Shown: piece by piece, positions 52,181 to 62,606 of the stretch
How positions within the stretch are numbered: the first letter of the stretch is position 1
Layout: every line of letters starts with the position of its first letter
Assembly (NCBI RefSeq): GCF_034263275.1
Contig: NZ_CP139559.1
Coordinates: 4,402,001-4,466,000 of the forward strand
Direction of reading: 5' to 3'
DNA length: 64,000 nucleotides
From: Mucilaginibacter sp. cycad4
GTDB taxonomy: Bacteria > Bacteroidota > Bacteroidia > Sphingobacteriales > Sphingobacteriaceae
Translations under genes and position numbers: made by a program
The notes under the pieces: model-generated
What the model was told of the DNA's origin: nothing
The model's database searches: none
Seen by the model: the letters and a program-made list of their open reading frames with translations, nothing else

Positions 52181-52260
52181 AGGGGAATCGCGTTTAAAAC
52201 ATTGTAGAAGAATTAAAAGCGGATAAGCGAAAAATTTGATAACCACAATTATTTAAAAGC
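52181..52260. repeat. Short copy of the dispersed repeat
   Basis: An 80-base sequence matching the two ends of the repeat at 38756-38969 (bases 52181-52237 and 52238-52260) but lacking the 135-base palindromic interior. It is in the non-coding gap between the LacI-type and GH28-like genes. No target-site duplication is obvious. The rest of the 52035-52396 gap has no gene. Confidence 0.7.
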
Positions 52261-52396
52261 GACCTCCCTGGTTCAAGGCGCCCCACATTTGGGCACATCC
52301 ACCCCGGCAAATACCGCTATTTTTTCCATATAGTTTTTTTATTGAGTATGGGAATCCGCCTTTATTGTCTTTTCTCTATACACTATTAAAACTTCT

Positions 52397-53881
52397 ATGA
52401 ACAAATTCCTGGTGCTGACATGTGCAGTCGTATTTTTATTAAAAACAGTCAAGGCAGAAATCATAACTTATAAAGCACCCGAAAGTAACTTGGTCAATCA
52501 TACAATCAAGGTGGATGTGCAGCAGGGCAAAGGCACCTGGCGGCCCGTAGATGTATATACCGCCGATGTTGCTGCCCGTTTTGACACGCAACGTATTATT
52601 AAAAAAACAGCCTTTACTTATTTTGATTGTTCCGGTTCGGTGAGGTTGCGCGTTAAGCTAAACCAGGGGAATATTAAAGATGTAAGGATCAGGCCTGCTG
52701 CCTATGGTATTAAGCCCGAGGTTAAAGGCAACGTTGTGGAATTTGAATTAAGCTCGTCGCAATATGTTTCATTAGAGGTAAACGGAAATATTTTTGAAAA
52801 CCTGCAGATTTTTGCAAACCCCATAGAAAGCAGCCATCCTGTAAAAAACGATGCGCAAACACTTTACTTCGGCCCGGGCATCCATAAAATCGGCCGGATG
52901 GTGATCCCCTCGGGTAAAACCGTCTATGTGGCCGGCGGCGCTATTGTTGAAGGCTCATTTGTTATAGATCATGCAGAGAACGTTAGAATTTGCGGCCGCG
53001 GAATCCTTACACAGCACCCGGTGCAGGGCGACAGCGTTATATCCCAAAATACTACAGGAACGCTCTCAAAATTGAGGAATGACCATTTGATCATCCAATA
53101 CAGTAATAATATTACTGTTGATGGGATCATTGAAATACCAACGGGTTATTCTATTTTGATGGGCGAATCGAAGCATGTAAAAATAAGCAATTTCAAAGCT
53201 TTTAGCGCCGGTGGCAATGCCGATGGTATCGATATCTTTTGCAGCCAGGATATTAAGATCGATCACATCTATATGCGAAACTCTGACGATTGTATTGCTA
53301 TTTATGGTCACCGCTGGAACTATTACGGCAACACCTCTGACATTACAGTTGATAACGCCGTTTTATGGGCAGATGTAGCCCACCCCCTGCTGATAGGCAC
53401 CCATGGCGATACTGAACACCCTGACACTTTACAGAATATCCGGGTTCAGAATATGACTGTACTTGACCATAATGAAAACCAGCTTGATTACCAGGGCTGC
53501 ATATCACTTAATGCCGGCGACAGCAACCTGATCAGGAACGCCAGTTTTGAAAACGTGGAGATTGAGGATATCCGCAAGGGACAACTGTTTAATTTAAGGG
53601 TGATGTATAACCGGAAATACAACACCTCTCCCGGGCTGGGCATTGAGAACATATTGTTCAGAAATGTCAATTATAACGGGAAGCGGGCAAATATGTCTGT
53701 AATAGCCGGCTACGATGACAAACGCGGCATCAGGAATATTATATTTGAAAACCTGAAGATAAATGGCACCCTGATATTTGATAAGATGCCGGGCAAACCC
53801 GGCTTTTATAAAACGAGCGATATGGCTAATATATTTGTGGGTGAACATGTGGATGGGACCCAATTTCTGCGCAAGGATTGA
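52397..53881 (+). CDS. GH28-like beta-helix glycoside hydrolase, exported
   Basis: A 494-residue protein with a signal peptide (1-20, VKAE). An N-terminal beta-sandwich (about 25-150) precedes a right-handed beta-helix. The GH28-type acidic motifs appear as GGNADGIDIF (about 271-280) and RNSDDCIAIYG (about 293-303), followed by LLIGTHGD where the family has its Gly-His-Gly site. GH28 enzymes cleave polygalacturonan and related uronans; the N-terminal sandwich also recalls GH49 dextranases, so the substrate is open. A GH43-like gene follows after 90 bases on the same strand. Confidence 0.85.
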   Translation: MNKFLVLTCAVVFLLKTVKAEIITYKAPESNLVNHTIKVDVQQGKGTWRPVDVYTADVAARFDTQRIIKKTAFTYFDCSGSVRLRVKLNQGNIKDVRIRPAAYGIKPEVKGNVVEFELSSSQYVSLEVNGNIFENLQIFANPIESSHPVKNDAQTLYFGPGIHKIGRMVIPSGKTVYVAGGAIVEGSFVIDHAENVRICGRGILTQHPVQGDSVISQNTTGTLSKLRNDHLIIQYSNNITVDGIIEIPTGYSILMGESKHVKISNFKAFSAGGNADGIDIFCSQDIKIDHIYMRNSDDCIAIYGHRWNYYGNTSDITVDNAVLWADVAHPLLIGTHGDTEHPDTLQNIRVQNMTVLDHNENQLDYQGCISLNAGDSNLIRNASFENVEIEDIRKGQLFNLRVMYNRKYNTSPGLGIENILFRNVNYNGKRANMSVIAGYDDKRGIRNIIFENLKINGTLIFDKMPGKPGFYKTSDMANIFVGEHVDGTQFLRKD

Positions 53882-53971
53882 GCGGGATAAATGTAAGAAG
53901 GGCATCATCAGCGAAATGAATTTAAGCAAAGCCAGGGCAGCAATAATTAAACAACTCCCGTTTGGTCAATT

Positions 53972-55000
53972 ATGAAGATGAAATTGAAAATTGCAATTGC
54001 AAAACACCTTGTATTATTCTTTATCTGCTGCACACCTCTTGCAGGTGTATTTGCTCAAAACAACCAGGGAGTACCTGCTCCCAAGCCGTTATTTCGCGAC
54101 CCTGTATATGATGGGGCCGCCGATCCAACCGTAATCTGGAACCGCAGCGAAAAGAAATGGTTTATGCTTTATACTAACCGCAGGGCAAATGATACCACCA
54201 TTCATGGTGTTGCCTGGGTACACGGCACCCGCATTGGCATTGCCGAATCTGAAGATGGAGCCAACTGGAAATACCGTGATACTGCAGATATAGGCTATCG
54301 CCCGGACCCAGGATATACTTTTTGGGCTCCGGAAGTGATTGATCATCAGGGATTGTACCACATGTACCTTACTTATGTTCCCGGCATTTTCACCAATTGG
54401 AACCATCCTCGCGTCATCATCCATCTTACCAGCAAAAACCTGCTGAACTGGAAATATGAATCGACCCTAAAACTGGTGAATGAAAAGGTAATAGATCCAT
54501 GTGTATTGCAATTACCTGATGGCACCTGGCGCATGTGGTATAATAACGAAACAGACCGTAAATCGATCTTTTTTGCTGATAGCCGTGACCTGTACCACTG
54601 GACCGACGGCCGGAAAGCGGTGTTCGACCAGCCCGGCGAAGGGCCGAAAGTTTTCAGGTGGAAAAACAAATATTGGATGATCACTGATGTTTGGAAAGGG
54701 CTTGCCGTTTATTCTTCAAACGATCTGGAAAACTGGGCCCGCCAACCGGGCGGTGATCTCCTGGCAACACCCGGCAACGGTAATGACGATGGCGCCATTG
54801 GCCATCATTGCGATGTAATTGTAACACCCGCGGGCCGGGCCTATATCTTTTATTTTGTACATCCCGGCGATGGCGCAGTAGCCGGTAATACCACCAAATA
54901 TGACAAACAACGCAGCAGCTTACAGGTAGCCGAACTCAAATTAACTGATGGCAAATTAACCTGCAACAGAAACGAAATAACAAACATTATTTTAAAGTAG
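53972..55000 (+). CDS. GH43/GH117-like propeller glycosidase, exported
   Basis: A 342-residue protein with a signal peptide (1-29, VFAQ). Five-bladed propeller motifs are RDPVYDGAADPTVIWN, KWFMLYTNRR, FWAPEVIDHQGLYHMYLTYVPG and VIDPCVLQLPDGTWRMWYNNE. The DPTV, APEV and DPCV acidic positions fit the catalytic layout of GH43-like enzymes, and similarity to GH117-type anhydrogalactosidases is possible. It overlaps nothing and follows the GH28-like gene by 90 bases, probably one operon for stepwise breakdown of an acidic glycan. Confidence 0.82.
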   Translation: MKMKLKIAIAKHLVLFFICCTPLAGVFAQNNQGVPAPKPLFRDPVYDGAADPTVIWNRSEKKWFMLYTNRRANDTTIHGVAWVHGTRIGIAESEDGANWKYRDTADIGYRPDPGYTFWAPEVIDHQGLYHMYLTYVPGIFTNWNHPRVIIHLTSKNLLNWKYESTLKLVNEKVIDPCVLQLPDGTWRMWYNNETDRKSIFFADSRDLYHWTDGRKAVFDQPGEGPKVFRWKNKYWMITDVWKGLAVYSSNDLENWARQPGGDLLATPGNGNDDGAIGHHCDVIVTPAGRAYIFYFVHPGDGAVAGNTTKYDKQRSSLQVAELKLTDGKLTCNRNEITNIILK

Positions 55001-55280
55001 CGGGGGGGACTAACAAAATGTACCCCCTGGTACGCTACGGCGGCTGTTACCATCTTCTTCTCCCAACCTTAGCTCCTATTTCAAAGAAGCTTATTCCGAG
55101 CGCTTTAAGGCCGAAAGCCTGACATAAAAATTTCAAAAAACACCATGTTGCTGTGAGTATCATTTACAGCAGTCGTTGTCTTTGGTGTGTCCGATTATAA
55201 AACTGTTTTGTTCCACGTCCTTACACGACTTCCAAACATACCGGAACGGCAGTAAATATGTTTACCTAAACAATTAAACC

Positions 55281-58200
55281 ATGAAAAAACTTTTTACGCT
55301 TTGTAATTATTTGACAGGGCAACGCCTCCGGACGGGGCTGCTGTTGTTTTCACTGTCGGTGTTGGTGACGATGAGCGTCAGCGCCCAAACGTTCGTCCAT
55401 CCCGGTGTGGCCTTTAACCGGGCCGATTTGGATCAATTGAAAGCCAACATTAGCCGCGAACCATGGCTATCCGGTTATAATGCGTTTAAAAACGACTCGC
55501 ATTCACAATTGGGCTATGGGCAAAAGGGGCCTTTTGCAACAGTTACAAGGGCACCGAACCTAAACAACAGCGCCTGGATTGAAGACATGCAGGCCGTTCA
55601 CAACCTGGCCTGGATGTGGTGGTTTACAGGCGATTCTACTTATGCCCGCAAAGCTACTAACCTGCTTGATAGCTGGGCGGTAACCAATACTACATGGGGC
55701 GGTGGAGAATCTATGCTGGATATTGGCGATTATGCCCAATATTGGGGTGTTGGTGCTGAAATCCTTCGCTCTACTTTTCCCGGTTGGACAGCAGCCAACA
55801 CACAGCACGTAAAAAATTATTTTGCCAATGTTTTATTTCCGACTTCCTGGGTACCTAGTCCCTTGCGCGACGCGAACAAAGGCGCTCTTCAGTTAAAAAT
55901 AGCCCTTGCCGCATCGGTTTTTTGTGATGATGCCACCCGGTTTAACCAGGCGGTGGAAGTGTACCGGATGGATGCCGGAGGAGGTATGCGCAATTCATTG
56001 CCTGGCGGCGAAGTAGGAGATTCGGGCCGCGACGACCATTGGCGCGTGCAGGCAGCAGCACTGGCCTGGGGCGCAGAAGTTGCCTACAAGCAGGGGGCCG
56101 ATATGTTTGCCGAGTTGGATAACCGGGTATTGGCTATCGGTGAGCTGTATCATAAATACGCTTTTGACGGGGCAACAATGACCTTTATCCCGTTGGGAGG
56201 ATATGCAAGTTTTTGGACCGGTTGGGGGATTCAGCCCGGAGCAAGGGCCGGCGATATGACTAACCTTATTTATAGTGCTTATAATGTGCGTAAGGGGATA
56301 CCTACCCCTAATACCGACAGGATGAGGGCTGCATTAATGCAACCGGGTACCAGCTATTATTCTCCGGCCGGCGGCAATTTCCTATACCTGAAATCATCGG
56401 ATACATCTACCGCGGTTAAGTTGCCCCAGGTATATTATCCTGCCGATCATGTACAGCCGGTGAGCAACCTAACCAATATAGATATCGGTAATACCGGATT
56501 GGCGGGCAGCGCCTCCTACAATAACGGGGTTTGGACACTTAACGGTGCCGGAACTTCCACCAGTAATGCTTTCAGCTTTAATTTTAAGAAAATTAGCGGC
56601 GATGCCGGCCTGGTGGTAAAAGTTGAAAATATGTCGTTAAATACAGGTGGTTGCGGCGTCATGTTACGCCAATCGCTGGCGCCTGGTTCGGCTTTTTATG
56701 ATATTTTCCTTAAAGCAACAGGCGGTGCCGGAAACCACTACCAACCCAAAGCGCCCTGGTGGTTAAAAATTGAGCGCGTAGGCACCCGCATATTTACATA
56801 CCATTCGCAGGATGGTATTAGCTGGACCAATCTTGGTTGCTGGTACTCTGCAACAGGTTTCCCCACTGATTTGTATGCCGGATTTTACACCCTTTCCAGC
56901 AATAACTCGGCACTAAATACCGCTACGTTCAGTAATGTGGCTTATAGTCAATCCGCACCTGCCGGATCTCCGGAGATTAGCAGTGCTACCACAGCCACAG
57001 CTACCAGTAGTGCGCCTTTCAGTTATAACATCGTAGCCAGTGCTAATGCATCTTCTTATAGTGCCGGCGGCTTGCCGGCAGGGCTTAGCATTGATGCGGT
57101 TACCGGTATTATCTCGGGCACGCCTACCGCATTAGGGCAAAGCGAAATTACCATAGCCGCCACTAATGCCAGCGGCACCGGTACGGCAACCCTCATGCTG
57201 AATGTAATCAATAACCAGGCACCGGCAGCACCGGCTTCGGCTGCGGCAACGGTTGTTAACGCTACACAAATTAATCTTACCTGGGTAGCTTCAGCCAATG
57301 CTACCAGCTATTCGGTAAAACGGTCGTCGTCATCCACCGGGCCGTTTACCACTATACAATCAGGTATAACCAACACATCATATGTTGATGCCAGCCCGGT
57401 ACCCGAGGTAAACAATTATTATGTAGTGACCGCGCTTGCCGGAACATTGGAAAGCGGCAACTCAAATGTTATTTTTTCATCTGTGCCCCCGGCAGCCCCT
57501 GCGCAGCCTACAGCTGTTAATAAAAGCAACGAGGTTGACTTGAGTTGGAACAGCGCTTTGGGAGCAGCTACTTATAATGTAAAACGCGCTACCATAAGCG
57601 GCGGCCCTTATACTACTGTAGCCAATGTTTCAACTACTGCGTATGCGGATCTGAATGTAAGCAACGGAAGCCCTTACTATTATGTAGTTTCAGCTGTGGG
57701 CCAAACCAAAGAAAGCTCCAACTCGGCCGAAACATTTGGCGTACCCGGATCAAGTTCTTCAACCTGGAGCCAGCAGCCCGAGTCCGACTCGCTTACCCTG
57801 GCCAGCAACTGGCAGGAAAACGCGACACCGGTTAATCCCGCAATTATTAGCTTTCAGAATAGTGCAGACACAGTACTGACCAACGATATTCAAAACCTCG
57901 TAGCTTCCAGGATACAGTTTAACGCAAACGCTAACAGTTATACGATTGACGGTGCGGCAATTCATTTGCGGAATGACCTGGTTAATAACAGCACAGCTTA
58001 TCAAACCCTGAAGATGCCGATAACGCTTGACACGCTGCTCAATGTAAATACTCCGGGTTTTAATGGTACAGTAGCTTTAACCGGGCAAATCACCGGCACC
58101 GGCAGCTTGCTTAAAAATGGTATAGGGTTTCTTTACATGGGGGGCAGCAACACCTACTCCGGAGGTACAACGCTTAACGGAAACGGGCAAAGCTGGCCGC

Positions 58201-61200
58201 CGATATATGGAATTGAAATATCAGGAACAAGTACAGGAGTACCATCCGCTCCTACATCAGGCCCTCTCGGTACCGGAAAGATAACCATGAACGGTGGGGC
58301 GCTTTTTTCGGCAAATGGCGATGCTACCTTATACAACGATATTGAGATTGCTGCCGGAAAAACCAGCTATTTTTATCAAACTACTAATGCTATTAATTTA
58401 TATGGCCGGCTTACCGGAAGCGGCACTATCATTCAGGATGGAAATACGTATGCCGGGCTGCACTTGTTTGCAGATAACAGCAGCTTTACCGGATACTTTG
58501 TTTCCAAGCTGCGCAGCGGAAATTTACGCTTGAGATTTGAAGTACCGCAATCAGGCAGCGCAAATGCATCATGGAACCTTGACGCCAATGGCAATGATTG
58601 CCAGGGAATTATGTTCCCAACCGGCACCATCAGTTTCGGCTCATTGGCAGGCAGGGGAGCTATCCGTACAGACGGAGGCGGCAGCCCAACCATCAGTATA
58701 GGTGCATTAAATATCTCAACGAATTATAGCGGCACCATGACCGGGACCATGAATGTAGAAAAAGTTGGTACGGCTGTTCTTATATCCAGCGGTAACCAGG
58801 CTTATTCAGGAACAACAACGATAAAGAATGGCACGTATTTGCTTAATAATGACCCTAACAGCGGTACATTCACCAGTCCGGTGGTTGCTGTGGCCGGCAC
58901 ATTTGGCGGCGGCGGGAAAAGTACATCATCGGCTACTATCGGTACCGGTTCAGGTACAGGTGCGGTACTGGCACCCGGCAACCAGGCCATCGGCACCCTA
59001 AAAGTAGGCACCCTCACCATGAATGCCGATGCTACTTATAAAGTAGAGTTAAGCACAAGCTCGGCCACCAGCGATAAGGTAAGCACAGCCGTTGTTAATT
59101 TAGTTAACCAGCCCAAACTACAGATCACAGCTATCGACTCGACCAGCCTGGCCCAGGGAAGTTCGTTTACCATTATTGATAACACCGGAAGCGCGGCAAT
59201 ATCCGGTACATTTAAAGGCTTGCCGGAACTTGCTCCGCTAACAGTTGGTAATTTCACGCTTCGCATTAGCTATAAAGGCGGCACGGGCAATGACGTTGTG
59301 CTCCTGGACGACCGGCCATTGCCGGTAATTATCACCAGCGCCCCAACGGATACCACACTGATAGGAAAACCGATGACTTACATTGTGACCGGGATTAAAT
59401 CGCCTAACCACTTTTCGGCCAGCGGATTGCCGGCAGGGTTACAAATTGATTCTTTATCAGGCAAAATTTCAGGAACACCAACCGAATCAGGCACCTTTAA
59501 CGTCAGCTTGTCGGCAGGTAACGGCAGCACCACCGGTACTTCAACACTGATACTTACGGTACTTGGCAGCGCTGTAAACTCTTTGGCAGTTGCCGCGGGT
59601 GATGCCAAAAACACCCTTGAATGGCAATCGCTTCCCGGGTACAGTTATAACGTTAAACGTTCAGCAACTTCCGGCGGGCCATATACTACCCTTGGCTCAG
59701 TAAGCAACCTTACCTTCACCGACAGTAACGTAAGCAATGGTGCTACCTATTTTTATGTGGTAACCCCTGCAGACAGCACCGGCGAAGGTGCAAAAAGCAC
59801 AGAAGTAGTTGCTAAACCCAATACCGGGCAACGCGACTTTTACCAATTTGATGAGGTAAGCGGCAGCAAAGGTATTGATGCCTGGGGTGCTAATCATGCC
59901 GCGCTCGCGGCAACAGCAAGTCGTGGTACCGGTAAATATGCGGGGTCACTGCTGCTTGACGGCTCGGCAAATGCTTATGCAGCATTGCCTGCCGGCATTT
60001 TCAGTACACTTAACGATTTTACCATATCTGCCTGGGTACGGATGGACGCCATAAGTACCTGGATGCGTGTTTTTGACTTTGGCTCAAGCACTACCCAATA
60101 CATGTTTCTTACCGTGCAGGCCAGTGTTACTAATGGACAATCAACCATTCGTTACGCTACTAAAAACGGCTCGGCTGCAGAACAGAATATCAACTACAAC
60201 TATACCTTCCCGCTAAATACCTGGACATACCTGGCAGTAACGCGGGCAGGCAATACCACTACGCTTTATGTAAATGGCACATCAGTTGCCTCTTCAACAA
60301 ACATTACCATCAAGCCATCGGCGCTCGGGAGCACCACACAAAATTACCTGGGCAAATCGCAGTTTGCCGATCCGATGTTTAAAGGCTCCATTGATAATTT
60401 CAAGATCTATGGCAGGGCGCTAAGCAGCACCGAAATTGCTGCCGATGTGTTGGGCGACCAAACAATAACCTTCGCCTCCCTCAACGTAAAAACATTTGGC
60501 GACGCAGACTTTGTGCCCCCGGCAACAGCTTCATCAGGTTTGGCAGTTTCATACAGCAGTTCAGATACTACCGTTGCCAGCGTAATTAATGGCGCCATCC
60601 ACATCAAGGCAGCAGGCACCGCAACCATCACTGCATCCCAGCCCGGGAACACCAGCTTCAAAGCAGCTACCCCGATCAATCAAAGTCTCACCATCGGTAA
60701 AAAAGCACAAACCATCACGTTTAATGCCATACCGGCAAAGACAGTTGCAGACAGTGATTTTGTGGCCGGGGCCACAGCCAGTTCAGGTCTTGCCCTAAGC
60801 TATAGCAGTTCGGACAGTACAGTAGTTCAGATAATTGATGGAAAGCTGCATATTACCGGTTCAGGTACAGCTGTGATCACTGCTTCGCAGGGCGGGGATG
60901 CCAGTTACCTTCCAGCCCCACCGGTTACACAAACGCTAACCGTTAACAAGCTGAGCCAAAGCATCAGTTTTGCCGCGTTACCGCTAAGCAGGCCAGGCGA
61001 TGCAGATGTCAGCCTGAGTGCAACATCTACTTCCGGGCTTCCGGTTGTTTATACCAGCTCAAACTTAAACGTAGCTACGGTCGTCAATAACAAGCTGCAT
61101 ATTGTAGGCGCAGGCAGCAGCGCTATCACAGCACAACAGGGTGGCAACGCTCGTTTTGACACAACGGCCTTAAGCAAAACCTTCAAGGTATTGCCGTACA

Positions 61201-62450
61201 ATGTCCAGGTACAATCTTCTGACGGAGATAACAACCAGCCTGTAAACAATCTCATTAAGCCATTTTTGAAAATTGTTAACCAGGATTCTGTCGCCATTAA
61301 TTTAAACGAGCTGACTATGAGGTACTGGTTTACAGCAGAAAATTATGCCGGGATCAATTCATGGATTGATTATGCCCAAATGGGGAACAATAACGTTACC
61401 ATGAAATACGTTCAGTTACCCGACCCGCACACAGGGGCCCTTGGCTATATTGAATATGCTTTCCCAACAAGCGGAAAGCTCAACGCTGGCAGTAATTCCG
61501 GGGTTATTCAGTCAAGATTTGCCAACCAGGACTGGTCAAACTTTTCGGAGGCCGATGATTATTCTTATCTGCCTTACACCGGAAGTTATGCTGCAAACAG
61601 CCATATCACCCTTTACCGCAACGGGCAGTTGATTTACGGTACCGAGCCTGCCACAGTTGCAGCCACAGCAGCCTTTACTGTATCTTATCAAAACCAGAAC
61701 CAGGGCACTTCCGGAAATACGATCAGTACCTACCTGGTGTTTAACAATACCGGGAACGTACCTGTCAATTACAGCGATCTTTCCGTTCGTTACTGGTTTA
61801 GCCGCGAAGGCACAGCCGGATTGAACTTTTCTGTTGGTTATGCTAAACTGGGCAACAGCAAGATCAATAACCGGTTTGTTACTTTAAGCCCCGCTTTAAC
61901 CGGAGCGGACACTTATCTTGAATTAACCGTCGATCCGTCGGCCGGTTCACTTTACCCCTTAAGTAATACAGGTAACATTCAATACCAGGTAAATAAAACA
62001 GATTGGTCGGCATTTAACGAAGCAAATGATTATTCGTTTGCTGCCAAAGCTGCTATGGCGCTCAACAACCACATCACCGTTTATTATAAAGATCAGCTGA
62101 TTTATGGAACAGAACCAACATTGCCCAGCGGCAATTCGCTGGCTTCGACCATAGGTCAAAAGACCGGTATTGTACAGGATAGTAACACGCCTATCGGTAT
62201 CATTCCAAATAATGTTATCTATCCAAATCCGGTGGCTGCGGGCAGTTTCAATATTAAACTAACGCCCGACCTGGAGCAGAAAGAGATCAGCCTGGTTATC
62301 CGGGATAATTTTGGCAAGGTTATGCAAAGCGGCAGGTATCGTGGTTTTGGCGGCAACCTGGGTGTTCAGTTAACCCGATCATACATGACAGGCGTTTACT
62401 ATGTTCAGATCAACAATCTGGTGCCATTACGCATGATAGTAAGCCCATAA
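55281..62450 (+). CDS. Giant T9SS-exported alginate-lyase-like protein with two CBM3-like modules
   Basis: A 2389-residue surface or secreted protein. After a signal peptide (about 1-37) comes an alginate-lyase-family helical domain (about 40-365, with AWMWWFTGDSTYARKA and GDSGRDDHW). A DUF1349-like sandwich (about 395-560), Ig-like and two fibronectin-III domains (about 565-825) follow. Then there is a glycine-rich beta-helical passenger region with YSGGTTLNGNG-type repeats (about 826-1340), an Ig/Fn3 pair, a LamG-like domain (about 1518-1723), three related Ig-like repeats starting QTITF or QSISF (1728, 1811, 1893), two CBM3-like modules (about 1975-2122 and 2132-2279, each ending LIYGTEP), and a type A T9SS sorting domain (VIYPNPV to the end). 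Lyase specificity is uncertain; CBM3 binding suggests cellulose-like or chitin-like fibres. Confidence 0.92.
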   Translation: MKKLFTLCNYLTGQRLRTGLLLFSLSVLVTMSVSAQTFVHPGVAFNRADLDQLKANISREPWLSGYNAFKNDSHSQLGYGQKGPFATVTRAPNLNNSAWIEDMQAVHNLAWMWWFTGDSTYARKATNLLDSWAVTNTTWGGGESMLDIGDYAQYWGVGAEILRSTFPGWTAANTQHVKNYFANVLFPTSWVPSPLRDANKGALQLKIALAASVFCDDATRFNQAVEVYRMDAGGGMRNSLPGGEVGDSGRDDHWRVQAAALAWGAEVAYKQGADMFAELDNRVLAIGELYHKYAFDGATMTFIPLGGYASFWTGWGIQPGARAGDMTNLIYSAYNVRKGIPTPNTDRMRAALMQPGTSYYSPAGGNFLYLKSSDTSTAVKLPQVYYPADHVQPVSNLTNIDIGNTGLAGSASYNNGVWTLNGAGTSTSNAFSFNFKKISGDAGLVVKVENMSLNTGGCGVMLRQSLAPGSAFYDIFLKATGGAGNHYQPKAPWWLKIERVGTRIFTYHSQDGISWTNLGCWYSATGFPTDLYAGFYTLSSNNSALNTATFSNVAYSQSAPAGSPEISSATTATATSSAPFSYNIVASANASSYSAGGLPAGLSIDAVTGIISGTPTALGQSEITIAATNASGTGTATLMLNVINNQAPAAPASAAATVVNATQINLTWVASANATSYSVKRSSSSTGPFTTIQSGITNTSYVDASPVPEVNNYYVVTALAGTLESGNSNVIFSSVPPAAPAQPTAVNKSNEVDLSWNSALGAATYNVKRATISGGPYTTVANVSTTAYADLNVSNGSPYYYVVSAVGQTKESSNSAETFGVPGSSSSTWSQQPESDSLTLASNWQENATPVNPAIISFQNSADTVLTNDIQNLVASRIQFNANANSYTIDGAAIHLRNDLVNNSTAYQTLKMPITLDTLLNVNTPGFNGTVALTGQITGTGSLLKNGIGFLYMGGSNTYSGGTTLNGNGQSWPPIYGIEISGTSTGVPSAPTSGPLGTGKITMNGGALFSANGDATLYNDIEIAAGKTSYFYQTTNAINLYGRLTGSGTIIQDGNTYAGLHLFADNSSFTGYFVSKLRSGNLRLRFEVPQSGSANASWNLDANGNDCQGIMFPTGTISFGSLAGRGAIRTDGGGSPTISIGALNISTNYSGTMTGTMNVEKVGTAVLISSGNQAYSGTTTIKNGTYLLNNDPNSGTFTSPVVAVAGTFGGGGKSTSSATIGTGSGTGAVLAPGNQAIGTLKVGTLTMNADATYKVELSTSSATSDKVSTAVVNLVNQPKLQITAIDSTSLAQGSSFTIIDNTGSAAISGTFKGLPELAPLTVGNFTLRISYKGGTGNDVVLLDDRPLPVIITSAPTDTTLIGKPMTYIVTGIKSPNHFSASGLPAGLQIDSLSGKISGTPTESGTFNVSLSAGNGSTTGTSTLILTVLGSAVNSLAVAAGDAKNTLEWQSLPGYSYNVKRSATSGGPYTTLGSVSNLTFTDSNVSNGATYFYVVTPADSTGEGAKSTEVVAKPNTGQRDFYQFDEVSGSKGIDAWGANHAALAATASRGTGKYAGSLLLDGSANAYAALPAGIFSTLNDFTISAWVRMDAISTWMRVFDFGSSTTQYMFLTVQASVTNGQSTIRYATKNGSAAEQNINYNYTFPLNTWTYLAVTRAGNTTTLYVNGTSVASSTNITIKPSALGSTTQNYLGKSQFADPMFKGSIDNFKIYGRALSSTEIAADVLGDQTITFASLNVKTFGDADFVPPATASSGLAVSYSSSDTTVASVINGAIHIKAAGTATITASQPGNTSFKAATPINQSLTIGKKAQTITFNAIPAKTVADSDFVAGATASSGLALSYSSSDSTVVQIIDGKLHITGSGTAVITASQGGDASYLPAPPVTQTLTVNKLSQSISFAALPLSRPGDADVSLSATSTSGLPVVYTSSNLNVATVVNNKLHIVGAGSSAITAQQGGNARFDTTALSKTFKVLPYNVQVQSSDGDNNQPVNNLIKPFLKIVNQDSVAINLNELTMRYWFTAENYAGINSWIDYAQMGNNNVTMKYVQLPDPHTGALGYIEYAFPTSGKLNAGSNSGVIQSRFANQDWSNFSEADDYSYLPYTGSYAANSHITLYRNGQLIYGTEPATVAATAAFTVSYQNQNQGTSGNTISTYLVFNNTGNVPVNYSDLSVRYWFSREGTAGLNFSVGYAKLGNSKINNRFVTLSPALTGADTYLELTVDPSAGSLYPLSNTGNIQYQVNKTDWSAFNEANDYSFAAKAAMALNNHITVYYKDQLIYGTEPTLPSGNSLASTIGQKTGIVQDSNTPIGIIPNNVIYPNPVAAGSFNIKLTPDLEQKEISLVIRDNFGKVMQSGRYRGFGGNLGVQLTRSYMTGVYYVQINNLVPLRMIVSP

Positions 62451-62505
62451 TTTTATATCAGCGCTAAAAGCCGAACGCCCAAAGCTTAAGGCTAAGACTT
62501 TAGTC

Positions 62506-62549
62506 AAAAACAAAAAGGGATGGCAGTGTTGCCGTCCCTTTTTGTTTTT
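62506..62549. terminator. Strong bidirectional terminator
   Basis: The arms AAAAACAAAAAGGGA (62506-62520) and TCCCTTTTTGTTTTT (62535-62549) are perfect over 15 bases, with an inner GGCA/TGCC stem around GTGT. It lies between the convergent giant T9SS gene and the beta-helix lipoprotein gene and has T tracts on both strands. Confidence 0.88.
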
Positions 62550-62606
62550 ACAGTTATCATGTTTTTTGCCTGCAGGTAAGAAACACCTGTTTAAATATGC
62601 AATAAA

